DNA of 35,387 nt from an uncultured bacterium (lineage in GTDB: Bacteria > Verrucomicrobiota > Kiritimatiellia > RFP12 > UBA1067): NCBI GenBank assembly GCA_902802945.1, contig CADCOC010000052.1, positions 1 through 35,387 of the forward strand, written 5' to 3'. This document shows positions 17,066 through 24,962 of this stretch, piece after piece (the first letter of the stretch is position 1; each line of letters begins with the position of its first letter). The position numbers and the translations under genes were made by a program. The notes beneath the pieces were generated by a model. The model was not told where the DNA came from. It made no database searches and was given only the letters and a program-made list of their open reading frames with translations.

Positions 17066-17612
17066 ATGGAAAAGACAAGGCCCATACTCTACGGCGTGGC
17101 CGACTACGCGCAGATCAGGAAGAAGAACGCCTGGTTCATTGACCGCACGGCGAAGATACGCGATCTGGAGAACATCGCCTACACGGTGTTCCTGCGTCCG
17201 CGCCGCTTCGGCAAGTCGTTGCTCGTCTCAATGCTCCGTGCCTACTATGACGTGCAGTTCGCCGATCGCTTCGAGGAGTTTTTTGCTGGCACCGACATCG
17301 GTTCGGATCCGACTGACGAGCGGCCAGGCCGCATACACGGCACTTTGCCACGATCCAGCACCTACGGAAGAGCAGCTTGAGAAGATCAAGAAACAAGCCA
17401 TCGACCAGCTCGACAGGTATTCGTCTGATCCCGCCTTCGTCGCCAAGTGGCACATCGCTTCCTTCGGGGTGGCGGGCGTCCCGCCCGCAACTGGGACAAC
17501 GGGCGTCCCGCCCGTTGCGGCCGCGACAAGCGCGGCCCTCCCGCGTGTTACCCTCCATCGCCTCGTCCTCGTGTTCCACGGCGGCGACTGCGTGCTGAAC
17601 GAAGAGTTGTAG
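17066..17612 (+). pseudogene. Decayed AAA-ATPase-like / PD-(D/E)XK gene
   Basis: The first ~90 codons match the N-terminus of this family: YGVADYAQIRKK, FIDRTAKIRDLE and FLRPRRFGKSLL. The frame (ending at 17380) then loses homology. Family-like C-terminal sequence resumes in another frame, with EEQLEKIKKQAIDQLDRY, a KWH motif and LHRLVLVFHGG, to a stop at 17610-17612. Compared with the 537-residue relative at 9510, most of the middle, including Walker B and the nuclease core, is gone, and a frame change lies around 17320-17370. A triple GC-rich hairpin (17472-17537) is inserted in the tail. The leaderless promoter is intact, so a short product may still be made. Confidence 0.7.
17472..17537 (+). 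repeat. Three tandem GC-rich hairpins
   Basis: GCGGGCG-TCC-CGCCCGC (17472-17488), AACGGGCG-TCC-CGCCCGTT (17498-17516) and GGCCGCG-ACAAG-CGCGGCC (17519-17537) lie side by side. They interrupt the C-terminal coding remnant of the decayed AAA gene. Confidence 0.65.
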
Positions 17613-17626
17613 GGGATTGTTCACAA

Positions 17627-17731
17627 ATGACAATTGCCGCGGTATCTGCATTCAGCGTGGCTGCGTCGTGCGTCGTGTTCGCAGCCGTTGCGGGGTTCAC
17701 GTTTGGCAACCTGCAGGGCGTTGCAATCTGA
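17627..17731 (+). CDS. Possible 34-residue membrane peptide
   Basis: A short ORF starting MTIAAVSAFSVAAS, almost entirely hydrophobic and able to form one membrane segment. AGGGGA lies about 10 bases upstream. It begins 15 bases after the decayed AAA gene. It could be a real small membrane protein, a remnant signal sequence, or chance. There is no other support. Confidence 0.22.
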   Translation: MTIAAVSAFSVAASCVVFAAVAGFTFGNLQGVAI

Positions 17732-17743
17732 CGGGGGATGGTG

Positions 17744-17749
17744 TATACT
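17744..17749 (+). promoter_or_regulatory. Probable -10 element TATACT
   Basis: TATACT lies about 60 bases before the chosen start at 17811. The expected transcription start is near 17756. No clear -35 is seen. Confidence 0.4.
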
Positions 17750-17810
17750 ACCTCCGCATTCGCACATGGGTGGCGTGATTACCCGTGCACGAAACATGAC
17801 AAGGACAAAA

Positions 17811-20204
17811 ATGAGAACGAAACTCGAAAATAACGCGAAGGGCTGCGCTTTTGCGCTCGCCCTCACCCGGCGCGCATTCGTCGGAATGGCGTCTGCCGCG
17901 ATGCTGGCATTCAGCGGCTGCGTGCTCTGCGACAACCTTCCACCGCGTCCGATCGGAGGGTCCGACGAGGCGTGGGCGGCGATTACCAACGGCGCGCCCG
18001 TGCGCGCGGCGGTGTACGTGGGCCCGGGCGCGCGCGGCGTGGGCGCATTCAGGTGGATGCAGCTGATGGACCAGGCGGAGGGCGTTGAGGCGAGTTTCGT
18101 GGATGGCGAGGCGATCCGCAACGGTGCGCTGGAAAGCGCAGACCTCCTTGTGATGCCCGGCGGGAAGAGCCGCGTCGAGGCGGCGGAACTCGGCGAAAAG
18201 GGCCAGCGCGAAGTGCGTGCCTTCATCGAGCGCGGCGGCTCGTACGTGGGCACGTGTGCGGGTGCGTTCCTGTTGATGGGCGGCGAGGAACCCGAAAAGA
18301 AGATTCTGGGCATCGCGCCGTTCAAGCACGTGGATGGCGAATGGGGCGGCGAGGGGATGCTGCAGGTCGCGTACACCAAGGCGGCCGGAGGGTTCACCGG
18401 GATGACAATCACCAATCATACGGAGCGTTTCAACGGCGGCCCCGTGATGGTCCCCACAAAGGCCGTGCTGGGCGCGAACTTCAAGGTGATGTCCCGATTC
18501 AAAAGCAACTTGCATTCCGAGGAGGCGAAGCCGAACCTGCCCAGCATGGGCGGCGCGGCGAGTGCGGTGGCCGGGACGTTCGGGAAGGGGCGCGTGTGGC
18601 TCTTCTCCACCCATCCCGAATACTATCCCAAGACGTGGAAGTACGTCGCCGGCGCGTTCAAGTACCTTACCGGACGCGACGTGACGCTCAAGGTCCCGCA
18701 GCGCAAGGAGGGACAACTGGCCGTCGGCTGGTGGTGCAAGCCCGGTCCCGGACCACAGGCGGCGTGGATCGCGTGCCAGCTCGTGCGCGACGAAGACCTC
18801 GACGTGGTGCCCTACTCGAACGAAGAGGTGCTGCGCACCGACCTGCGCCACGTGGACGCCCTTGTGGTGCCGGGCGCGGCCGAGACCAACTTGGTGGACA
18901 AGCTGCCCGGTGATCCTATGATGAAGAAGTTCACGGAGTTCATGGACCGTGGCGGGAAGGTCTACACCTGGGGCGCGGCGGCGAAGGCGTTCAAGCCGCA
19001 CGCGAACCTCGTGGTGGCGGCGGACGGCGCCGACGCCTGGACGGTTCTGAAGGCGCTCAAGCTGCTGCCTCCGCCTCCGCCGCGTGCGGCCCCCGCGCCG
19101 AAAGTCGCGAAGCCGGTCCGCGCCGTGGTCTACTTCGACAAGGGCGTGGGCGGATGCGCGTCCATCCGCTGGGTCAAGCTTCTTTCCCTCTCGCCAGACT
19201 GTGAATTCAAGGCTGTCAGCGCACAGGACGTGCGCGACGGCGCGCTCAAGGACGCGGATCTCTACGTCGCGCCCGGCGGCATGAGCAGCACGCAGATGAA
19301 GACGCTCCAGGCGAAGGGCTGCACCAACCTGGTTGAATTCGTGCGCGGCGGCGGCGGATACTTCGGCACGTGCGCGGGGTGCTACCTCGCGATGGCGCTG
19401 GGCGAGAGCAAGGTGACGTCGGGGCGTCTTGGCATGATGCCGTACAAGGCGCAGATCTGTCCCTACCGCGGCGGCGCCGAACTCACGATCCAGTTCACCG
19501 ACGACGCGAAGATGTTCGGCTTGAAGCCCGGCGAAAAGCGTGTCGTGCGCTACCACGGCGGACCAGTGCCGCTGAAGGACGTCCCCATCCCCGGTGCGGA
19601 CATCCACGAGATCGCCACCTACGCCTGCGACGGCGTCTACTCCTTCAACACCAACACCACGCCGGTCATGGCCGGGAACCCCGCCGTCCTCGCCGGTACG
19701 TTCGGCAAGGGACGTCTCGCCTGCACCTCGCCGCACCCTGAAAGCTACACGCACACTCAGGACATCATCCGTGGCGGCCTCAAGTACATCACCGGGCGCG
19801 AATTCAAGTCCGAGTACCCGCAGCGTACGCGCGGGAACCTCGCCGTCGGATTCTTCGCCTCGCACATTCACAAGGACGGCGCGACGCTCGTTGCGGAACT
19901 CTACCGCGAACCGTCCATCGACCTGCGCGCCGTTGCCCACGAGACGATCGGCTACGGTGAGCTGGAGCACTGCGACGTGCTGGTGATCTGCCATCCGACA
20001 AAGGACGACTTTACGCGCTACGTCCGCGCCTTCGCGGAGAACGGCGGCCGCATCGTGCTGTTCGGCAGCGAGAAGGAGCTCGCCACCGCGCCGGCAAAGC
20101 TGCCCAACGTCGTGAAATGCCGCGATGCGGAGGGCGTCAAGTATGATATACTATCCGCTCCAACGCGAAAATGGATGAAAGAGAAGAAAGAGGAAAAACG
20201 ATGA
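17811..20204 (+). CDS. Lipoprotein with two class I glutamine-amidotransferase-like (BPL_N-type) domains
   Basis: A 797-residue protein. The start at 17811 is chosen for AAGGA five bases upstream; ATGs at 17766 and 17796 are alternatives. The N-terminus carries a twin-arginine-like TRRAFVGM followed by a lipobox-like LAFSGC, so it is probably an exported lipoprotein. Two homologous domains follow, each with a nucleophile-elbow motif: GTCAGA with Cys149 and GTCAGC with Cys521. Each is followed by G-FGKGR and HPE landmarks. This resembles the N-terminal domain of biotin-protein-ligase-like proteins (BPL_N), a class I amidotransferase fold. Each is followed by a ThuA-like small domain. The reaction is unknown. 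The stop overlaps the tyrS start (ATGA at 20201), so the two are translationally coupled. Confidence 0.7.
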   Translation: MRTKLENNAKGCAFALALTRRAFVGMASAAMLAFSGCVLCDNLPPRPIGGSDEAWAAITNGAPVRAAVYVGPGARGVGAFRWMQLMDQAEGVEASFVDGEAIRNGALESADLLVMPGGKSRVEAAELGEKGQREVRAFIERGGSYVGTCAGAFLLMGGEEPEKKILGIAPFKHVDGEWGGEGMLQVAYTKAAGGFTGMTITNHTERFNGGPVMVPTKAVLGANFKVMSRFKSNLHSEEAKPNLPSMGGAASAVAGTFGKGRVWLFSTHPEYYPKTWKYVAGAFKYLTGRDVTLKVPQRKEGQLAVGWWCKPGPGPQAAWIACQLVRDEDLDVVPYSNEEVLRTDLRHVDALVVPGAAETNLVDKLPGDPMMKKFTEFMDRGGKVYTWGAAAKAFKPHANLVVAADGADAWTVLKALKLLPPPPPRAAPAPKVAKPVRAVVYFDKGVGGCASIRWVKLLSLSPDCEFKAVSAQDVRDGALKDADLYVAPGGMSSTQMKTLQAKGCTNLVEFVRGGGGYFGTCAGCYLAMALGESKVTSGRLGMMPYKAQICPYRGGAELTIQFTDDAKMFGLKPGEKRVVRYHGGPVPLKDVPIPGADIHEIATYACDGVYSFNTNTTPVMAGNPAVLAGTFGKGRLACTSPHPESYTHTQDIIRGGLKYITGREFKSEYPQRTRGNLAVGFFASHIHKDGATLVAELYREPSIDLRAVAHETIGYGELEHCDVLVICHPTKDDFTRYVRAFAENGGRIVLFGSEKELATAPAKLPNVVKCRDAEGVKYDILSAPTRKWMKEKKEEKR
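20144..20152 (+). promoter_or_regulatory. Internal extended -10 promoter ahead of tyrS
   Basis: TGA-TATACT lies within the last codons of the upstream gene. Transcription would begin near 20159, about 42 bases before the tyrS start, letting tyrS be expressed independently of the lipoprotein gene. Confidence 0.5.
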
Positions 20205-21463
20205 CATTGTTCGAGGAGTTGAAGGCGCGCGGTCTCGTGGAGGCCGTGACGGACCCCGAGATCGAGAAACTGCTCGAGACGCCGCAGACGGTGTACTGCG
20301 GCTTTGACCCGTCCGCCGCCTCGCTGCAGGCGGGGAACCTCGTGTCCATCATGGTGCTCCGTCGCTTCCAGCAGGCCGGACACAAGGTGATCGCCCTCGT
20401 GGGCGGCGCGACGGGCCTCATCGGCGATCCGTCCGGGAAGTCTGCCGAGCGTAACATGCTCACCGTGGAGCAGGTGGAGGAGAACAAGAAGGGCATCCGC
20501 GAGAACCTTTCGCGCATCCTCGACTTCGACGGACCCAACGCGGCGGTGATGGTGGACAACTACGACTGGTACAAGGGCACGAGCGCGATTGAGTTCCTGC
20601 GCGACATCGCGATCAACTTCCGCGTGCCCCAAATGCTCGCGAAGGAGAGCGTAAAGAAGCGCCTTGAGGCGAGCGAGGGCGCGCTCACCTTCACCGAGTT
20701 CAGCTACCAGATTCTCCAAGGCAACGACTTCCTCCACCTCTTCGACACCTTCGGCTGTTCCATCGAGGTAGGCGGTGCCGACCAGTGGGGCAACATCACG
20801 GCTGGCACCGACCTCGTCCACCGCATGCGCGGCAAGACGGCCTACGGACTTACGTTCCCGCTGCTCCTCGACTCGACGGGCAAGAAGTTCGGCAAAAGCG
20901 AGGGCAACGCGTTGTTCCTGAACGGACAGATGACGAGCGTCTACGACTGGTACCAGTATTTTCTCCGTGCGGCCGACGCGGACGTGATCCGCTACCTGAA
21001 GGTGTTCTCGCTCAGGCCGCTCGACGAGATCGCCGAGCTCGAGGCGCAGATGAAGGCGAATCCCGAGGCGCGCATCCCGCAGAAGGCGCTCGCGGAGGAA
21101 ATCACGCGTCTCGTCCACGGCGAGGAGGGTCTCAAGACCGCACTTGGCGCCACGCAGACGCTCTTCGGCGGTTCCGTGGAGGGGAAGAGCGCAGACGAGC
21201 TGGAGACGATCTTCAAGGACGTAAAGAGCGCGGAACTCGCGAAGGCCGACTGCGTCGGCAAGACAGTCTTCATGGTCGCGGCGGACGCGGGCATGTTCAA
21301 CTCGCGCGGCGACGCGCGCCGCATGGCGCAGCAGGGTGGGCTCTCGCTCAACGGCGCGAAGATCGACGCCAACCGCGCGTTTGCGGATTCCGACTTCGTT
21401 GATGGTCGCGTGGCCGTTCTCCGCAGCGGTAAGAAGAACCACTTCTTGCTGAAGGTCCGCTGA
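20201..21463 (+). CDS. tyrS: Tyrosyl-tRNA synthetase
   Basis: A 420-residue class I aminoacyl-tRNA synthetase that attaches tyrosine to tRNA-Tyr in the cytoplasm. The start at 20201 is supported by AGAGGA about nine bases upstream and by the four-base overlap with the previous gene; an in-frame ATG at 20171 is less likely. The active-site signature region is PSAASLQAGNLV near residue 37, a variant of the HIGH motif. GGADQWGN (tyrosine and tRNA-end pocket) and KFGKSEG at residues 229-235 (the KMSKS loop) are intact. The C-terminal ~70 residues form an S4-like RNA-binding domain with GGLSLNGAKID. Length is normal for the family. Sitting behind a lipoprotein gene is unusual; an internal promoter provides separate expression. 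Confidence 0.95.
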   Translation: MTLFEELKARGLVEAVTDPEIEKLLETPQTVYCGFDPSAASLQAGNLVSIMVLRRFQQAGHKVIALVGGATGLIGDPSGKSAERNMLTVEQVEENKKGIRENLSRILDFDGPNAAVMVDNYDWYKGTSAIEFLRDIAINFRVPQMLAKESVKKRLEASEGALTFTEFSYQILQGNDFLHLFDTFGCSIEVGGADQWGNITAGTDLVHRMRGKTAYGLTFPLLLDSTGKKFGKSEGNALFLNGQMTSVYDWYQYFLRAADADVIRYLKVFSLRPLDEIAELEAQMKANPEARIPQKALAEEITRLVHGEEGLKTALGATQTLFGGSVEGKSADELETIFKDVKSAELAKADCVGKTVFMVAADAGMFNSRGDARRMAQQGGLSLNGAKIDANRAFADSDFVDGRVAVLRSGKKNHFLLKVR

Positions 21464-21472
21464 TTAGATTTA

Positions 21473-21527
21473 GCCACAAAGAACGCAAAGGTCACAAAGA
21501 CTTTGTGCTCTTTGTGTTCTTTGTGGC
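21473..21527 (+). repeat. 9-bp-word hairpin (CACAAAGAA word)
   Basis: AAAG recurs at 21478, 21487 and 21496; CTTT recurs at 21501, 21510 and 21519, all at 9-bp spacing. The two arms (GCCACAAAG... and ...CTTTGTGGC) pair over about 27 bases with few mismatches. It follows tyrS by 9 bases and may act as a transcript end, although no T-run follows. Confidence 0.8.
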
Positions 21528-21551
21528 AAAAAAATAAAAGTTGGCATTTCG

Positions 21552-22706
21552 ATGAAAAGGCTGGTTGCATACTTGATTCTTCTCGCTTGTGTCGCGTGTG
21601 CGCAGGAGGGCGAGTTGGTCATCGCACGGCGCAAGCCGTCCGAAATGCCGAAGACCGTAACGTCTGCCGGTGGCTTCGTGAAGGTGGTGGCGGCGGACGT
21701 GCCGGGCGATCCGATGGGGTTCCGTCTACCAATCCTCCAGTTCGCCACCCGTAACCTACGGGAGCTAGAGAAGGCGTACAAGCTTGAAATGCCGCGTCGC
21801 GCGGAATCGGGTATCGTAATCCATGCGCTGGACGGCCGCACGAACGACACGCGCGTGATCGTGCGCACGATGCGCCGTGACGACACTCTCGTCACTCGCG
21901 TGTGGCTGCCGTCGCCGGGGTTTTCCGATTTGGAGCAGCTGCGTTTCGAGGTCGCCCGTGCCTACCTACGCGCGTGGATCGACCGTGCCGCGCCAAGCGG
22001 CGTTACTCCTGGCGAATTGCCGGACTGGGTGGTGCAGGGCGCTCTGCGCGCCGCCGACACCGAAGTTGCCCATGACGACATACGGTTCGTGTTGGGACTC
22101 TGGAGTTCGGCTCGCCTGCCGTTTTTCCCTGCGCTTTGTTCGGATCTCCGCGTTGTGAAGGGCCCCGCCGCAGCCTTGCCGGGGTACGTGGTGGGGTACA
22201 TCCGCGAGAAACACGTTTTCAAGAAGACCTTGGAATATCTTGCGTCAGGTGCCGCGTGGAACGGCGCGTGGCTCGCGGAACAGCTGACGGGCGAGAAGGA
22301 TCCAGTCGAGCAGGACCGCGTGTCGGATGAGCGGCTGGCGCGCTTGTCGCGCGCCGTGCTTTCGCCAGGCCGCGCGAGCGCATGGGATGTACAGACCTTC
22401 GCCTCGCGACTGCGTCTCTATCCGGCGACGTTCGACCGGACCCTTGGGACGAGCGCCATGTCTTGCTCTTTCGCAGAGGCCATAGAGTTGTCGGCAACGG
22501 ATGGGAACGTTCGCGTTGCGGCCGCTCAGAAGGCACGCGAGATGCCGATGTACGTGGTTGGCCGCGGTGAGGAGCTGATGGCGGTAGGCGAGGCGTACAG
22601 GAAGTTCCTGGTCGCCGTTGCGCGCGGCGATCCGCCTTCGGAATTGCGCGCTCTCCTGCGGGCAGCCGATGCGCTCCTTGCCCAGCTACTCTCGTCAACC
22701 CGGTAG
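21552..22706 (+). CDS. Exported protein of unknown function
   Basis: A 384-residue protein with an N-terminal export signal (MKRLVAYLILLACVACAQ). LLAC or CVAC could serve as a lipobox, so a lipoprotein is possible. The mature part is mostly alpha-helical by appearance with no motif I recognise. A region around residues 135-170 (FEVARAYLRAWIDRA, then LPDWVVQGALRAAD) recalls the helical part of peptidase-like proteins but has no HExxH zinc site. The stop TAG is formed by the GGTAGGG end of the palindromic repeat that follows. The gene converges on rtcR. Confidence 0.55.
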   Translation: MKRLVAYLILLACVACAQEGELVIARRKPSEMPKTVTSAGGFVKVVAADVPGDPMGFRLPILQFATRNLRELEKAYKLEMPRRAESGIVIHALDGRTNDTRVIVRTMRRDDTLVTRVWLPSPGFSDLEQLRFEVARAYLRAWIDRAAPSGVTPGELPDWVVQGALRAADTEVAHDDIRFVLGLWSSARLPFFPALCSDLRVVKGPAAALPGYVVGYIREKHVFKKTLEYLASGAAWNGAWLAEQLTGEKDPVEQDRVSDERLARLSRAVLSPGRASAWDVQTFASRLRLYPATFDRTLGTSAMSCSFAEAIELSATDGNVRVAAAQKAREMPMYVVGRGEELMAVGEAYRKFLVAVARGDPPSELRALLRAADALLAQLLSSTR

Positions 22707-22759
22707 GGCGGCATCGATGATGCCGCCGAATGCGGCGGTTTCATCGAAACCGCCCTACC
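22702..22759 (+). repeat. 58-bp double-hairpin element (GGTAGGGCG family)
   Basis: Outer ends GGTAGGGCGG and CCGCCCTACC are inverted. Inside are two hairpins, GGCGGCAT-CGATG-ATGCCGCC and GGCGGTTT-CATCG-AAACCGCC. The copy at 30928-30985 is the reverse complement with about two differences. The layout resembles REP doublets (REPINs). It fills the gap between two convergent genes and may end transcription from both sides. Confidence 0.8.
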
Positions 22760-22763
22760 GAGT

Positions 22764-24389
22764 TCATGTGCGAGGCACTGTGGGGAACAGGCTCTTGAAC
22801 TTCAGGCCGAAGCGGCCGAGGTATTTCGAGAGGCGGTCAGAGTCGTTGCTCGACTTCTTTGCCTGGCGCGACACGGCGAAGAGTTTCTTCGCGGCGTCGG
22901 CGGTGGATGACGAGGCGCGGCAGACGGCGACGACGTGCGCGAGTTGCGCAAGATCGAAGCTGTCGTACCGCGAGGCGTAGTCCTTGCCGAGGAGTTCTGC
23001 GAGGATGGCATTGTTGTCCGTAGCGTGCGCCGTATCGCGAGCGCCGCCCGACGACATGCGGGCGATTTCCTCCATGACGACTTCCTCGGTGATGCGTCCG
23101 CCGTCGGAGAGCGTGGCCATGCGCACGACCATCGCGTTGAGGTCGCGGAAGTTGCCGTGCCAGGGCGTGGAGGGGGCGAGCGCGAACTTGAGGAAGCGGG
23201 CGCGCGCCTCCTTGCTGAACGACACGTGCTTGCTCGTCCGCTGAGAATACTGCAGCAGCTCGTAGTCGAGGTTCGGTTCGATGTCCTCACGGCGTTCGGC
23301 GAGTCCGGGCATCTGGAAGCTCCAGAGGTCGATGCGGGCGAGGAGGTCGCGGCGGAACTTGCCGCTCGTCACGTCGTCCATGAGATTACGGTTCGTACCG
23401 CAGATGAGCTGGAAGTCGCTGTGTTCGTCCTTGGCGGCACCGAGCGGGCGGTAGGTTTTCTCCTCGATCGCCTTGAGGAGCATAGTCTGGGCCTCCATAG
23501 GCAGCTCGCCGATTTCGTCAAGGAAGATGATGCCGCCGTCGGCCTCCTTGAGGAATCCGGCGTGATCGGCGCCGGCACCGGAAAACGAACCTTTCTTGTG
23601 TCCGAAAAGGGCGGACTTCGCGAGGTCGCCGCCGAGCGTCGCGCAGTTGACGGCCACGAAGTCACCCTTGACCTTGCCGGACTGCTTCTTGAGCAGGTAT
23701 ATCTGCTTGGCGAGCTGGCTCTTGCCCGCGCCGGTGGGGCCGGTGAGCAGGATGGGATCGGAGGAGCGCACGGACACGCGTTCGATCGTCTCGATGAGCC
23801 GGTTGAAGTCGGCGTTGCGCGTGGCGATGCCCTGTTTGAGGAAGGAGAGGTCCTTCTGGCGTTCGGTCTCGAAGCGCTTGGCGAGCACGTCGTAGCGCGA
23901 GAGGTCGAGGTCGATCACGTTGATCGTGCCCTTCGGGTCGTTCGAGTGGCGGACGTGTCCCTCCTTCGGCGAAGACTGCACGATTTTCGCGTTTAAGTGG
24001 TGCGACTCGACGAGCAGGAAGAGGCAGATTTTCTCCACGTGCGAGCCGGTGGATATGTGGATGTAGTAGGAAGTATTCTCCTCGTGGAAGCAGGGCGACT
24101 TGGAGTAGTCGTAGAACTTGGAGTACACCTCCTCGAAGTCCCAGGGGTCCTTTAGCTCGATGTTGTCCAACACGACCTTCGTCTCGGGGGAGACGCTTCG
24201 GATGTCGGCCTTGATACGGTCGGCGAGGTCCTTGTACGCCTTGTTGTAGATGATGTGCAGTTCGTCGATCGGGAGCTCGTCCTGCTGGACGAGTCCGATT
24301 GTGGGGCGCCAGGTGTCCCAACGCGCCTTGCTCGCGCCGCCGTGGGCGTCCTTTTGGGTTCCGAGAACCGATATTGCCGTCGTTTTCAT
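22764..24389 (-). CDS. rtcR: RtcR, sigma-54 activator of the RNA-repair operon
   Basis: A 541-residue protein matching RtcR along its length. The N-terminal ~180 residues form the RtcR sensor (CARF-type) domain, with WDTWRPTIGLVQQDELPID and HISTGSHV. The linker FLKQGIATRN leads into the AAA+ domain: Walker A GPTGAGKS (217-224), the sigma-54 contact loop, and Walker B IFLDEIG (288-294). A DNA-binding tail ends in DRLSKYLGRFGL. The contact loop reads GSFSGA at 267-272 rather than the usual GAFTGA. The start MKTTAISVLGTQ at 24389 is chosen because RtcR homology begins there; a TATGTT -10 at 24402-24407 would give a leader of only a few bases. It is divergent from the sigma-54 promoter and rtcB it presumably controls. 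Confidence 0.92.
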   Translation of the reverse strand: MKTTAISVLGTQKDAHGGASKARWDTWRPTIGLVQQDELPIDELHIIYNKAYKDLADRIKADIRSVSPETKVVLDNIELKDPWDFEEVYSKFYDYSKSPCFHEENTSYYIHISTGSHVEKICLFLLVESHHLNAKIVQSSPKEGHVRHSNDPKGTINVIDLDLSRYDVLAKRFETERQKDLSFLKQGIATRNADFNRLIETIERVSVRSSDPILLTGPTGAGKSQLAKQIYLLKKQSGKVKGDFVAVNCATLGGDLAKSALFGHKKGSFSGAGADHAGFLKEADGGIIFLDEIGELPMEAQTMLLKAIEEKTYRPLGAAKDEHSDFQLICGTNRNLMDDVTSGKFRRDLLARIDLWSFQMPGLAERREDIEPNLDYELLQYSQRTSKHVSFSKEARARFLKFALAPSTPWHGNFRDLNAMVVRMATLSDGGRITEEVVMEEIARMSSGGARDTAHATDNNAILAELLGKDYASRYDSFDLAQLAHVVAVCRASSSTADAAKKLFAVSRQAKKSSNDSDRLSKYLGRFGLKFKSLFPTVPRT

Positions 24390-24487
24390 GCCACACAGTC
24401 TAACATATCCCACGGCGGAATGGTAGAAGAAAATATAGTGGCTATAATTTTTAATAATGGGCTGATGAGAGAAGAGTAAGGGTTGAT

Positions 24488-24633
24488 ATCTCACGCAGAG
24501 GCGCAGAGAGGCGGAGAGCGCAGAGGGCTCTTGAGTTAATCACTATTTTGGCATTTGAGGAAATTACAACACGATATAGCAAGGTCTCCTCGGCCCTGCC
24601 GCAAGGGTGTTGACACCTTCCTCTGCGTGAGAT
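24488..24633 (+). repeat. GCAGAG-word array with a distant inverted arm, upstream of the sigma-54 promoter
   Basis: GCAGAG-like words recur every 8-9 bp from 24494. The 14-base ATCTCACGCAGAGG at 24488-24501 is perfectly inverted at 24620-24633, just before the sigma-54 promoter. The ~305-base gap between rtcR and the small ORF contains this structure, the promoter, and an otherwise featureless AT-rich centre. It may house the RtcR binding sites. A related one-armed copy is at 26211. Confidence 0.65.
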
Positions 24634-24651
24634 CCCTCTCCACCACTGTCT

Positions 24652-24667
24652 TGGCACGATATCTGCT
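24652..24667 (+). promoter_or_regulatory. Sigma-54 promoter of the small ORF-rtcB operon
   Basis: TGGCACGATATCTGCT matches TGGCACR-N4-TTGCW except for one base (C for T in TTGC). The invariant GG (24653-24654) and GC (24665-24666) are separated by exactly 10 bases. Expected start near 24678. It fits the adjacent divergent rtcR gene, whose product activates sigma-54 polymerase. Confidence 0.85.
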
Positions 24668-24694
24668 CTACAAAAGGCAAAAGGAGATTACACC

Positions 24695-24829
24695 ATGAAA
24701 AAGATGATCGAAAAAATCGTTGACGCCATCCTCGAACTCGTTGCCGGGTCTTTTGAAATAGGCCCTTGCAACCTCAAGGACGAGGAATTGTTCCCCGGCG
24801 CAGCCCGTCTGGGGGCCGCCGCCGGCTAG
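24695..24829 (+). CDS. 44-residue protein of unknown function, first gene of the RNA-repair operon
   Basis: ATG at 24695 follows a strong AAGGAG (24681-24686) at 8-base spacing. The product begins MKKMIEKIVDAILELVAGSF, an amphipathic helix, and continues with IGPCNLKDEELFPGA and a short Ala/Gly tail before TAG. There is one cysteine and no signal peptide. It lies between the sigma-54 promoter and rtcB, so it should be induced together with RtcB when RNA damage activates RtcR. I recognise no homolog. Support is positional and from the ribosome binding site; conservation would have to be tested. Confidence 0.65.
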   Translation: MKKMIEKIVDAILELVAGSFEIGPCNLKDEELFPGAARLGAAAG

Positions 24830-24834
24830 CAAAT

Positions 24835-24942
24835 AGGACAGAGGACAGAAGACAAAGGACAAAGGATTGTTGCTTCGCACATTCCAAAGTCCAAAGTCCT
24901 AAGTCCTAAATCCTCTGTCCTCTGTCCTTTGTCCTTAGTCCT
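24835..24942 (+). repeat. Heptad hairpin between the small ORF and rtcB (AGGACAG word)
   Basis: GGAC-like words at 24836, 24843, 24850, 24857 and 24864 (7-bp steps) are followed by GTCC-like words at 24889, 24896, 24903, 24910, 24917, 24924, 24931 and 24938, also in 7-bp steps. The left arm pairs with the outer right arm. The transcript of the operon would carry a long hairpin just before the rtcB ribosome binding site. Confidence 0.8.
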
Positions 24943-24962
24943 CTAGCAGAAAGGTTACGAAA

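Noticed and set aside
17139..17651. Overlapping frames around the decayed AAA gene as separate genes
   Set aside because: They are pieces of one degenerate gene plus shadows; the homology moves between frames.
17748..19994. A 748-residue open frame on the minus strand
   Set aside because: Antisense of the double amidotransferase-like gene, with low-complexity Arg/Val/Ala composition and no motif.
24668..24880. A 70-residue minus-strand frame over the small ORF
   Set aside because: It has no ribosome binding site and is partly made of the heptad repeat; the plus-strand ORF has a strong SD and a promoter.
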